From Salipiger mangrovisoli (GTDB taxonomy: Bacteria; Pseudomonadota; Alphaproteobacteria; Rhodobacterales; Rhodobacteraceae): a stretch of DNA of 64,000 nt. This document shows, one piece after another, positions 57,274 to 64,000 of this stretch; within the stretch, counting starts at the first letter, position 1, and the number at the start of each line of letters is the position of its first letter. Under the pieces are notes generated by a model. It was not told the DNA's origin. It worked only from the letters and a program-made list of their open reading frames with translations, and ran no database searches. Both the position numbers and the translations under genes were made by a program. The stretch is taken from contig NZ_JADFFK010000013.1 of assembly GCF_015223355.1 (NCBI RefSeq), positions 62,001 to 126,000 of the forward strand, in the 5' to 3' direction.

Positions 57274-60200
57274 ATGCACGTCGTCTTCCGCGAAAGCCAC
57301 GGCCTCGAGGGCCTCGAGACCCCGGTGGACCTGAACCAGGATCCGGCGGATCTGGTGGTGCTGTCCTTCTCGGACAGCGACCTCGGGGCCTTTGCGGAAG
57401 CCTGGCACCAGGGCGGCGGGCGCGCGGGCGACCTGCCGTCGCTGCGGCTCGCCAACCTTGCACAGCTGCGCCACCCGCTGTCGGTCGACACCTACGCCGA
57501 GCGGACACTGGAGGGGGCGAAAGGTATTCTCGTGCGGCTGATCGGCGGCCGGTCCTATTGGGACTACGGGCTGTCGCAGCTGCAGGCGTTGGCGCAGCGC
57601 CGGGGGATGGCCCTTGCGGTGCTGCCCGGCGACGGGCGGCCGGACCCGCAGCTCGACGCGGTTTCGACCCTGCCGATTTCGACCCTGCGCCGCCTTGCCC
57701 AGCTCTGCGACGCGGGCGGCACCCGTGCCGCGCAGGCCGCGCTGTCGCAGCTGGCGCTCGCCTCGGGGCTGACCGCCGCCCCCGTATGCGCCGCGCAGAC
57801 CCTGCCCGAGATCGGGCTCTGGACGCCCGAGACCGGCGCCGAGGCGCTCGACCCCTCCCAAGCGCCGGACGTCCTCGGCGACGACGCGCCGCTTCTGGAA
57901 GCGAGGGGCGCTGCCCCTCGCGCTCCCCGGCGTATTTGGCAAGAGAAGAAGGCCAGGCGGATCCTCCTGGTCTTCTACCGTGCCTATCTGGTGGCGGCCG
58001 ACATGGCCCCCATCACGGCGCTCTTCGACAGCTTCCGCGCCGAGGGCTGCGACGTGGTCGGGCTCTTCGCGCCCTCGCTGAAAGCACCGGCCGCGGCGGC
58101 GACGCTGCGCGCTGCAGTGGCCGGCATCGCCCCCGACGCCATCGTGAATGCCACCGCGTTCAGCGCGCGCGGGGCGCGCGGCGCGCCGCTCGACGCGGCG
58201 GGGGTGCCGGTCTTCCAGGTGGCGCTGGCGACCTCGACAGAAGCGGCCTGGGCCGAGGCCGAGCGCGGGCTCTCGCCCGCCGACCTTGCCATGCATGTGG
58301 TGCTTCCCGAGGTTGATGGGCGGCTGTTCGCCGGCGTCGTCTCGTTCAAGCAGCCGGGCGCGCGTGATCCCGACCTGCAGTTTGCCCGCAACCTGCATGC
58401 CCCTCATGCGCCGGGGATCGCGCGGGCGGTGGCGCGCGTCATGGGATGGCTCCGGCTCACCGCCAAACCCGCCGCCGAGCGCCGCGTCGCGCTGATGCTC
58501 TCGACCTATCCCGGCAAGACCTGGAACCTCGGCCATGCGGTCGGGCTCGACGCGCCGGCCTCGGCGCGGGCCATTCTCGAGGACCTGCGCGCGGCGGGAT
58601 ACGCGGTGCCGAGCCCGGCGTCCGATCTGGGCCCGGCGCTGCAGCAGCGCCGCCTGGCGCTGCCCCTGGCGGAATATGCGCAGGACCTCGCGCGCCTGCC
58701 GCGGGCGCTGCGGAACCAGCTTGCCGACACCTGGGGTGCAGCGGAGTCGGACCCGCTCTGCCAGGACGGCGCCTTTCACGTCGCGGCGTTCTTCCAGGGC
58801 ACCGCGCTCATCGCGCTGCAACCGGAACGCGGGTTGGCGGCCGCCCGCGGGCCCGAGTACCACGACCTCGCGCGTGTGCCGCGCCATTCCTATGTCGCTG
58901 TCTACCTGTGGCTGCAGCACCATGTGGACGCGCTGATCCATGTCGGGGCGCATGGCACACTCGAATGGCTGCCCGGCAAGGCCGTGGCCCTGTCCGACGC
59001 CTGCTGGCCGCAGGTTCTGACCGGCGCGCTGCCGGTGCTCTACCCGTTCATCGTCAACGACCCCGGTGAGGCGGCGCAGGCAAAGCGGCGGATCGGGGCC
59101 CTGACCCTGGGACATCTTCCACCGCCGCTCCGCGACAGCGAGACCCCCGACGGGCTGGCGCATCTTGAGGCGCTGCTCGACGAGTTCTCGACGGCGGACG
59201 GGCTCGACCCCCGCCGCCGCGACCGGTTGCAGGCCGAGATCCGCGCCGAGGCACGGGCGCGCGGGCTGGACTCCGACCTCGGGCTGGATGCCGCCTGTTC
59301 CGCCGCCGAGGCAATCCCGCGCATCGACCGCTTTGTCTGCGATATCAAGGACAGCCGCTTCGGCGAGGGGCTGCACGTCTGGGGCCGCACCCCGCAAGGC
59401 ACCGACGCGCCAGAGATCGCCGCCTCGGCCCAGGCCGAGCGCGCCGCTCTCGTCGCCGCGCTCGATGGGAGACGGATCGAGGCGGGGCCATCGGGCTCGC
59501 CCTGGCGCGGCCGGCGCGACGTGCTGCCGAGCGGACGCAATCTCTACACCACCGACCCGCGCGCCGTGCCCACCCGCGCCGCTTTCGCGCAGGGTGCTGC
59601 GCTGGCCGAGGCGCTGGTGCGCCGCCATCTCCAGGACAGCGGCGACTGGCCGCGCGGGTTGGTCGTCGACCTCTGGGGCTCGGCCACCATGCGCACCGCC
59701 GGCGAGGAATTCGCGATGGCGCTGCATCTCATCGGCATCCGGCCGCGCTGGGACCCGGAGTCGGGGCGGGTTTGCGGATTCGAGATCCTGCCCATCGCCG
59801 AGCTGGAGCGCCCGCGCATCGACGTGACGCTGCGGGTCTCGGGTCTCTTCCGCGACGTCTTCCCGGCGCTCGCGGCGCTGTTCACCGAGGCCGTTGCCGC
59901 ACTGGCAAAGCGCGACGAGGCGCCTGAGTGGAACCCCTATGCCGGGACAGTGCCGGGTGCGCGGGTCTACGGCCCGGCGCCGGGCAGTTTCGGCCTTGGC
60001 ATGGCGGTCGCACCCGATGAGCTCGACGAGGCCAGCCGCCGCGCCGCGGGAGAAGCCTGGCTCGCCGCCTCGTCCTGGGCGCTGAGCGGCGCAGGGGCAG
60101 CCCGCGACGAGGCCGGGATCCGGGCACGGGTGGCGCAGGCCGACGCCTTCGTGCACCCGCAGGATCTGCCCGAGACCGACCTGCTGCTCGCCGCGGATTA

Positions 60201-60642
60201 CGCCGCGCATGAGGCGGGCTTCGCGGCGGCGCAGGCGCTTGTCGGCGGGCGGGCGGCGCTCTACCACCTCGACAGTACCGACCCCGCGCGCCCCCGTGCC
60301 CGCGCCCTCTCGGAAGAGATCGCCCGCGTGGTCCAGGCCCGCGCCGCCAATCCGCGGTGGATCGCGGGGATGCGGCGGCATGGCCTGCGCGGTGCCGCCG
60401 AGATCGCGGCGACCCTCGAGCACATGGCCGCCTTCGCGCATCTGGCGGGGGTGGTCGGCGGGCATCTGTTCGACCTCTACCACGCGGCGACGCTGGGTGA
60501 CCCCGAGACCGAGCGCTTTCTGCGCGCCGCCAATCCCGCTGCCCATGCCGCCATGTCCGCGCGCTTCCGCGCGCTGCACGAGGCCGGACTATGGACCAGC
60601 CGGCGGAACTCGGTGATCGCGGCGCTGGAGGAGCGGCCATGA
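57274..60642 (+). CDS. cobN: Cobaltochelatase subunit CobN
   Basis: 1122 residues, shorter than the about 1275 of the Pseudomonas protein. Chelatase-family segments are [17 protein letters not shown]-like text near residue 90 ([13 protein letters not shown]), [33 protein letters not shown] with catalytic His and Glu, and [20 protein letters not shown]. It is the large subunit that inserts cobalt into hydrogenobyrinic acid diamide with CobS/CobT subunits of the chelatase, which are not in this window. Residues about 210-228 look like an in-frame insertion of a palindromic repeat (57901-57951). It overlaps cobG by 4 nt. Confidence 0.95.
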   Translation: MHVVFRESHGLEGLETPVDLNQDPADLVVLSFSDSDLGAFAEAWHQGGGRAGDLPSLRLANLAQLRHPLSVDTYAERTLEGAKGILVRLIGGRSYWDYGLSQLQALAQRRGMALAVLPGDGRPDPQLDAVSTLPISTLRRLAQLCDAGGTRAAQAALSQLALASGLTAAPVCAAQTLPEIGLWTPETGAEALDPSQAPDVLGDDAPLLEARGAAPRAPRRIWQEKKARRILLVFYRAYLVAADMAPITALFDSFRAEGCDVVGLFAPSLKAPAAAATLRAAVAGIAPDAIVNATAFSARGARGAPLDAAGVPVFQVALATSTEAAWAEAERGLSPADLAMHVVLPEVDGRLFAGVVSFKQPGARDPDLQFARNLHAPHAPGIARAVARVMGWLRLTAKPAAERRVALMLSTYPGKTWNLGHAVGLDAPASARAILEDLRAAGYAVPSPASDLGPALQQRRLALPLAEYAQDLARLPRALRNQLADTWGAAESDPLCQDGAFHVAAFFQGTALIALQPERGLAAARGPEYHDLARVPRHSYVAVYLWLQHHVDALIHVGAHGTLEWLPGKAVALSDACWPQVLTGALPVLYPFIVNDPGEAAQAKRRIGALTLGHLPPPLRDSETPDGLAHLEALLDEFSTADGLDPRRRDRLQAEIRAEARARGLDSDLGLDAACSAAEAIPRIDRFVCDIKDSRFGEGLHVWGRTPQGTDAPEIAASAQAERAALVAALDGRRIEAGPSGSPWRGRRDVLPSGRNLYTTDPRAVPTRAAFAQGAALAEALVRRHLQDSGDWPRGLVVDLWGSATMRTAGEEFAMALHLIGIRPRWDPESGRVCGFEILPIAELERPRIDVTLRVSGLFRDVFPALAALFTEAVAALAKRDEAPEWNPYAGTVPGARVYGPAPGSFGLGMAVAPDELDEASRRAAGEAWLAASSWALSGAGAARDEAGIRARVAQADAFVHPQDLPETDLLLAADYAAHEAGFAAAQALVGGRAALYHLDSTDPARPRARALSEEIARVVQARAANPRWIAGMRRHGLRGAAEIAATLEHMAAFAHLAGVVGGHLFDLYHAATLGDPETERFLRAANPAAHAAMSARFRALHEAGLWTSRRNSVIAALEERP
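57901..57951 (+). repeat. Palindromic repeat inserted in frame in cobN
   Basis: A perfect 9-bp stem, GCGAGGGGC (57901-57909) / GCCCCTCGC (57913-57921) with a 3-nt loop, is followed by CTCCCCGGCGTATTTGGC and AAGAGAAGAAGG. It looks like the palindrome-plus-tail repeats found between genes in Rhodobacterales. In cobN it is read as about 17 basic residues ([17 protein letters not shown]) placed between two conserved regions. No second copy is in this window. Confidence 0.55.
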
Positions 60643-61787
60643 GCGCGCCAACCGTCCGGGGCTGGTGCCCCGGCGCGCACCGTCCGATGCGTTCGGGCGA
60701 CGGGTTGGTGGTGCGCCTGCGCCCGTTCCGGGCAGAGCTGCCCGCCGCGCAGGGCCAAGCGCTCTGCGCGCTCGCAGAGACCTATGGCAATGGCATGCTC
60801 GAGCTGACCTCCCGCGCCAACCTGCAACTTCGCGGGGTGCGCGAGACGGCCTTCCCGCCGCTTTTCGAAAGGCTCGGCGCGCTTGGCCTGATCGATGCCG
60901 ACCCCGACCTTGAAGCGCGACGCAACATCCTCATGCCGCTAGGCTGGCGGGACGGCGACCTGACCGACCGGCTGCATGCCGCGCTGCTGAAGACGCTGCC
61001 CGCCCTGCCGCATCTGCCGGGCAAGATGGGGATCGCGCTCGACACCGGGCCGCGGGCGCATTTGGCCGCGGACTCTGCCGACTTCCGCTTCGAGCTGGCG
61101 CAGACCGGGGAGCTGATGCTGCGCCCCGACAGCGCGGCAAGGGGTCGCCCGGTCGCGGAGGCCGACGCGATGGACGCGCTGGCAGATCTGGCCGCATGGT
61201 TCATTGCCTCGGGCGGGCCTGCCGCCGGACGCATGGCGCGGCACCTGCCGCGGGCCGCGGTGCCCGGCGTCTGGCAACAGGTCTTGCCGCGCAGCGCCGG
61301 TCCCGCCCTCGTCCCCGGTGCCGTCGAAGCCGACCGCTTGATCGGCGTGCCCTTCGGCACGATCGAGGCCGCCGCCCTCTCCGCGCTTCTCCGCGCCAGC
61401 GGGGCGCGCGCGATGCGGCTCATGACGGGACGGCTCTTCTGCCTGCTCGGCGGGCGCGGTGACACGCCGGTGCCCGGTTTCGTGACCACGCCCGACAGCC
61501 CGCTGCTCGGCGTCCATGCCTGCCCCGGCGCGCCGTTCTGCCCGCAGGCCACGGTGGCGACCCGCGCGCTCGCGACCCGGCTCGCGCCCAGGGTGGACGG
61601 CGGCCTGCACGTCTCGGGCTGCGCCAAGGGCTGCGCCTTGCCGCGCGCTGCGCGCCTCACGCTGGTCGGACGGAACGGCGCCTTCGATCTTGTCGAGAAC
61701 GGCGCGCCCTCGGACCTGCCAAGCCGGACCGGTCTTACGCCCGCGCAACTTGACGATCTTCCCACCCTTCTTCCGGGGATGCCCTGA
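60639..61787 (+). CDS. cobG: Precorrin-3B synthase
   Basis: 382 residues from the ATG that overlaps the cobN stop by 4 nt. A sulfite/nitrite-reductase-like protein: [11 protein letters not shown] and the [12 protein letters not shown] ferredoxin-like half domain, then the 4Fe-4S/siroheme-type cluster cysteines in [11 protein letters not shown] and [10 protein letters not shown]. It uses oxygen for the ring-contraction lactone, so it marks the aerobic B12 route. It shares one base with cobH (TGATG). Confidence 0.94.
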   Translation: MSAPTVRGWCPGAHRPMRSGDGLVVRLRPFRAELPAAQGQALCALAETYGNGMLELTSRANLQLRGVRETAFPPLFERLGALGLIDADPDLEARRNILMPLGWRDGDLTDRLHAALLKTLPALPHLPGKMGIALDTGPRAHLAADSADFRFELAQTGELMLRPDSAARGRPVAEADAMDALADLAAWFIASGGPAAGRMARHLPRAAVPGVWQQVLPRSAGPALVPGAVEADRLIGVPFGTIEAAALSALLRASGARAMRLMTGRLFCLLGGRGDTPVPGFVTTPDSPLLGVHACPGAPFCPQATVATRALATRLAPRVDGGLHVSGCAKGCALPRAARLTLVGRNGAFDLVENGAPSDLPSRTGLTPAQLDDLPTLLPGMP

Positions 61788-62416
61788 TGCCCTATGACTA
61801 CGAAAAGGATGGCGCGGCCATCTATCGGCAAAGCTTCGCGACGATCCGCGCCGAGGCCGAGCTTGCACGGTTCACCCCCGACGAGGAGCCGATCGCGGTG
61901 CGGATGATCCATGCCGCCGGGATGATCGGTCTCGAGCGGCATATCCGCTTTTCTCCTGGTTTCGCACAGGCCGCCCGCAGCGCGCTGGCGCAGGGCGCGC
62001 CGGTCCTTTGCGACGCGCGCATGGTCTCCGAGGGCGTCACCCGCTCGCGCCTCCCGGCGCAGAACCCGGTGCTCTGCACGCTGCATGATCCCTCGGTGCC
62101 CGCAATGGCGCTCGGCATGGGCAACACCCGCTCGGCAGCGGCGCTGGAGCTGTGGCGGCCGCATTTGCAGGGCGCGCTGGTGGCGATCGGCAATGCCCCG
62201 ACCGCGCTTTTCCACCTGTTGAACATGCTCGAGGATCCGGCCTGCCCGCGCCCCGCCGCGATCATCGGATGCCCCGTCGGCTTCGTCGGCGCAATGGAAA
62301 GCAAGGCGGCGCTCTGGCAGGCGCAGCCGGTGCCCTGCGCCATCGTCGAGGGTCGCCTCGGCGGCAGCGCGATCACCGTCGCCGCGATCAACGCCCTCGC
62401 GAGCCGCGCCGAATGA
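61787..62416 (+). CDS. cobH: Precorrin-8X methylmutase
   Basis: 209 residues. The start YEKDGAAIYRQSFATIRAEA and the catalytic His in VRMIHAAGM are visible, with CDARMVSEGVTRSRLP and the glycine-rich VGFVGAMESKAAL near the C-terminus. It moves the C11 methyl to C12 to give hydrogenobyrinate. Length and order fit the family fully. Confidence 0.95.
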   Translation: MPYDYEKDGAAIYRQSFATIRAEAELARFTPDEEPIAVRMIHAAGMIGLERHIRFSPGFAQAARSALAQGAPVLCDARMVSEGVTRSRLPAQNPVLCTLHDPSVPAMALGMGNTRSAAALELWRPHLQGALVAIGNAPTALFHLLNMLEDPACPRPAAIIGCPVGFVGAMESKAALWQAQPVPCAIVEGRLGGSAITVAAINALASRAE

Positions 62417-63180
62417 ACGCCCAGGAGGAGATCCGCGCGGCGGACCACCAGCAGGTGCAGGGCACGATCTGGGGCGTCGGCCTCGGGCCGGGCGATCCCG
62501 AGCTGATGTCGGTGCGTGCCGACCGGCTGTTGCGCACGGCGCGCCACGTCGCCTTCTTCCGCAAGGCAGGCCGGCCGGGACAGGCGCGGCGCATCGTCGA
62601 GGGAATGCTGCGCCCGGACGTGGTCGAGATCGCGATGGAATACCCTGTGACCACCGAGATCGCGCTCAGCGACCCGCGCTACAACGCGCGGCTTTCGGAG
62701 TTCTACGCGCGCTGCACCGCGCGGCTGCGAACGCTTTCCGACGCGGGGCACGATGTGGTGGTGCTCGCAGAGGGCGATCCCTTCTTCTACGGCTCCTTCA
62801 TGCACCTCTTCACCCGGCTCGAGGGCCACGCGCCCTTGCAGGTGGTGCCCGCGATCCCCGGCATGGCCGCCGCCTGGTGCGCCACCGGCCTGCCGATCAC
62901 CTGGGGCGACGACGTGATGAGCACGCTCATGGGGACCCTGCCCGAGGACACGCTGGTTCAGCAGATGCGCAACGCCGATGCGCTGGTGGTCATGAAGATC
63001 GGCCGCAACATCGAGAAAATCCGCCGCGCCCTGCGCTCCGCCGGACGCTATGACGATGCCTGGCTGGTGGAATATGCCGCCATGCCCGAGCAGCGGGTGC
63101 AGCGGCTTGCCGAGGCCGAGGGAAAGGTGACCCCCTATTTCTCCATCGTGCTGGTGCACGGGCAGGGGCGGCGGCCATGA
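62413..63180 (+). CDS. cobI: Precorrin-2 C20-methyltransferase
   Basis: 255 residues. The SAM-binding tetrapyrrole methylase opening GTIWGVGLGPGDPELMSVRA is split over residues 17-36, then VVLAEGDPFFYGSFMHLF and VVPAIPGMAAAW. It starts about 15 residues earlier than typical CobI, with the ATG overlapping the cobH stop by 4 nt. It makes precorrin-3A. Confidence 0.94.
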   Translation: MNAQEEIRAADHQQVQGTIWGVGLGPGDPELMSVRADRLLRTARHVAFFRKAGRPGQARRIVEGMLRPDVVEIAMEYPVTTEIALSDPRYNARLSEFYARCTARLRTLSDAGHDVVVLAEGDPFFYGSFMHLFTRLEGHAPLQVVPAIPGMAAAWCATGLPITWGDDVMSTLMGTLPEDTLVQQMRNADALVVMKIGRNIEKIRRALRSAGRYDDAWLVEYAAMPEQRVQRLAEAEGKVTPYFSIVLVHGQGRRP

Positions 63181-63929
63181 GCGGAAGGCTTGTCATCGCC
63201 GGACTCGGCCCCGGCAGCGAAGCGCTGGTCACCCCCGAGGTCAGCGCGGTCCTCGCCGAGGCCACGGACGTCGTCGGCTACATTCCCTACGTCGCCCGCG
63301 TCGCGCCGCGTCGCGGGCTGACGCTGCACCCCAGCGACAACCGGGTGGAACTGGACCGCGCCCGCCACGCGCTGGAGATGGCCTGCGAGGGCCGCTCCGT
63401 CGTCGTTGTCTCCTCCGGCGATCCCGGCGTCTTCGCCATGGCGGCGGCGGTCTTCGAGGCGGTCGAGTCAGGCCCCCCCGCGTGGCGCGAGCTCGACATC
63501 CGCGTGCTGCCCGGCATCACCGCCATGCTCGCTGCCGCCGCCCGTGTCGGCGCGCCGCTCGGGCATGACTTCTGCGCCATCAACCTCAGCGACAACCTCA
63601 AGCCCTGGGCGCTCATCGAGAAGCGCCTGCGCCTCGCCGCCGAGGCCGATTTCGCCATGGCGTTCTACAACCCCCGCTCGAAGGCCCGGCCCGAGGGGTT
63701 CGCCCGGGCGCTGCGGCTGTTGCAGCAGACCTGCGGCGATGACCGGCCGGTGATCTTCGCCCGCGCCGTCTCGACCCCCGACGAGGAGGTCCGCGTGGTG
63801 CCGCTGGATCGCTGCCTTCCGGAAATGGCCGATATGCGCACTGTGGTGATCGTCGGCGCATCGACCACGCGGGTCATCGCGCGTGCGGGCGCGCCGTTTG
63901 TCTACACCCCAAGGTCGGCCGTCGCATGA
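63177..63929 (+). CDS. cobJ: Precorrin-3B C17-methyltransferase
   Basis: 250 residues. LVIAGLGPGSEALVTPEV at the N-terminus, VGYIPYVARVAPRRG, VVVSSGDPGVFAMAAAVFEAV, LPGITAMLAAAARVGAPLGHDF and FYNPRSKARPEGF are all CobJ segments. It methylates C17 and contracts the ring. It starts with a 4-nt overlap with cobI. Its last 28 nt overlap the convergent cobK-like gene. Confidence 0.95.
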   Translation: MSGRLVIAGLGPGSEALVTPEVSAVLAEATDVVGYIPYVARVAPRRGLTLHPSDNRVELDRARHALEMACEGRSVVVVSSGDPGVFAMAAAVFEAVESGPPAWRELDIRVLPGITAMLAAAARVGAPLGHDFCAINLSDNLKPWALIEKRLRLAAEADFAMAFYNPRSKARPEGFARALRLLQQTCGDDRPVIFARAVSTPDEEVRVVPLDRCLPEMADMRTVVIVGASTTRVIARAGAPFVYTPRSAVA

Positions 63930-64000
63930 CCCAGCCAGCGCAAGACCTCATCCACCCCATGCGCCTCGCGGCGCGCCGGGATATGCGGCCGGTCGATCAT
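63902..64000 (-). CDS. cobK: Likely precorrin-6A reductase, C-terminal end
   Basis: The minus strand is open from the right edge to a TAG at 63902-63904, giving 32 residues ending MIDRPHIPARREAHG, VDEVLRWLGHATADLGV. The IDRPxIP and the VDEVLRWLGH pattern match the end of CobK proteins, whose gene often lies convergent to cobJ in Rhodobacterales. The frame overlaps the end of cobJ by 28 nt. Only the tail is present, so the identity is a good guess, not proof. The plus-strand reading from 63926 has no family features. Confidence 0.7.
   Translation of the reverse strand: MIDRPHIPARREAHGVDEVLRWLGHATADLGV

Noticed and set aside
56164-60579. Very long minus-strand open frame opposite cobW and cobN
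   Set aside because: It is a GC-rich antisense frame without family motifs; the plus strand has complete cobW and cobN with all catalytic motifs.
63926-64000. Plus-strand gene starting at an ATG that overlaps the cobJ stop by 4 nt
   Set aside because: The 25 codons show no family features, while the minus strand reads a convincing CobK C-terminus with a stop at 63902.
1-64000. Mobile elements, tRNA-linked integration sites, phage genes or CRISPR arrays
   Set aside because: No transposase or integrase frames, tRNA-like folds, terminal repeats or regularly spaced repeats were found.

Overview
The window is a GC-rich, densely packed bacterial segment that reads as an alphaproteobacterium, most likely Rhodobacteraceae (Roseobacter or Salipiger type). 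The evidence is the mix of TRAP, TctABC, Frc-like and PhnCDE-like importers, the oxygen-dependent cobW-cobN-cobG-cobH-cobI-cobJ block, a BluE/PduX-type threonine kinase, and the constant use of 1-nt and 4-nt stop/start overlaps. I saw no rRNA, tRNA, insertion sequence, phage gene or CRISPR array. The species, and whether this is chromosome or megaplasmid, cannot be decided from the window.

Positions 1 to about 46,100 are an accessory catabolic region of seven uptake systems, each with its own regulator. (1) 332-12972: CUT1 sugar ABC importer with a ROK kinase, an RPE/AlsE-type epimerase, two xylose-isomerase-like TIM barrels, two Gfo/Idh/MocA oxidoreductases, two alpha/beta hydrolases and a LacI regulator; a partial SDR gene lies at the left edge. 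(2) 13116-19499: Frc/Rbs-like CUT2 importer with a PfkB kinase, an aldolase-like protein and a ROK repressor. (3) 19686-25207: RpiR regulator, TRAP transporter and an M81 (MlrC-like) metallopeptidase. (4) 25328-30687: TctCBA tripartite transporter, M20 deacylase and LysR regulator. (5) 30736-35988: PhnCDEE-like importer, HAD phosphatase and DeoR regulator. (6) 36149-41659: LysR regulator, NMT1/SsuA-like importer, zinc alcohol dehydrogenase and a small unknown protein. (7) 41726-46141: second TRAP transporter, an isocitrate lyase/PEP mutase family lyase and a GntR regulator.

46151-49112 holds an Lrp/AsnC regulator divergent from a 788-residue AceE-like thiamine diphosphate E1 with no E2 or E3 beside it.

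49136-64000 is a cobalamin cluster. cobU-cobT-cobS (leftward) assemble the nucleotide loop. cobC, a bluE/pduX-type threonine kinase, cbiB and cobD (rightward) handle the aminopropanol arm. cobO (leftward) is the corrinoid adenosyltransferase. A cobalamin riboswitch (about 55483-55680) precedes DUF1636-cobW-cobN-cobG-cobH-cobI-cobJ. The 3' end of a gene that looks like cobK enters on the minus strand at the right edge and overlaps cobJ.

The best leads are: a palindromic repeat that appears to be inserted in frame into cobN; the AlsE/AlsK-like epimerase-kinase pair inside a keto-sugar-type operon; the PhnCDEE-HAD-DeoR cassette, whose binding protein carries a thrombospondin-3-like loop; the orphan AceE-like E1; and strong hairpins immediately downstream of five binding-protein genes.
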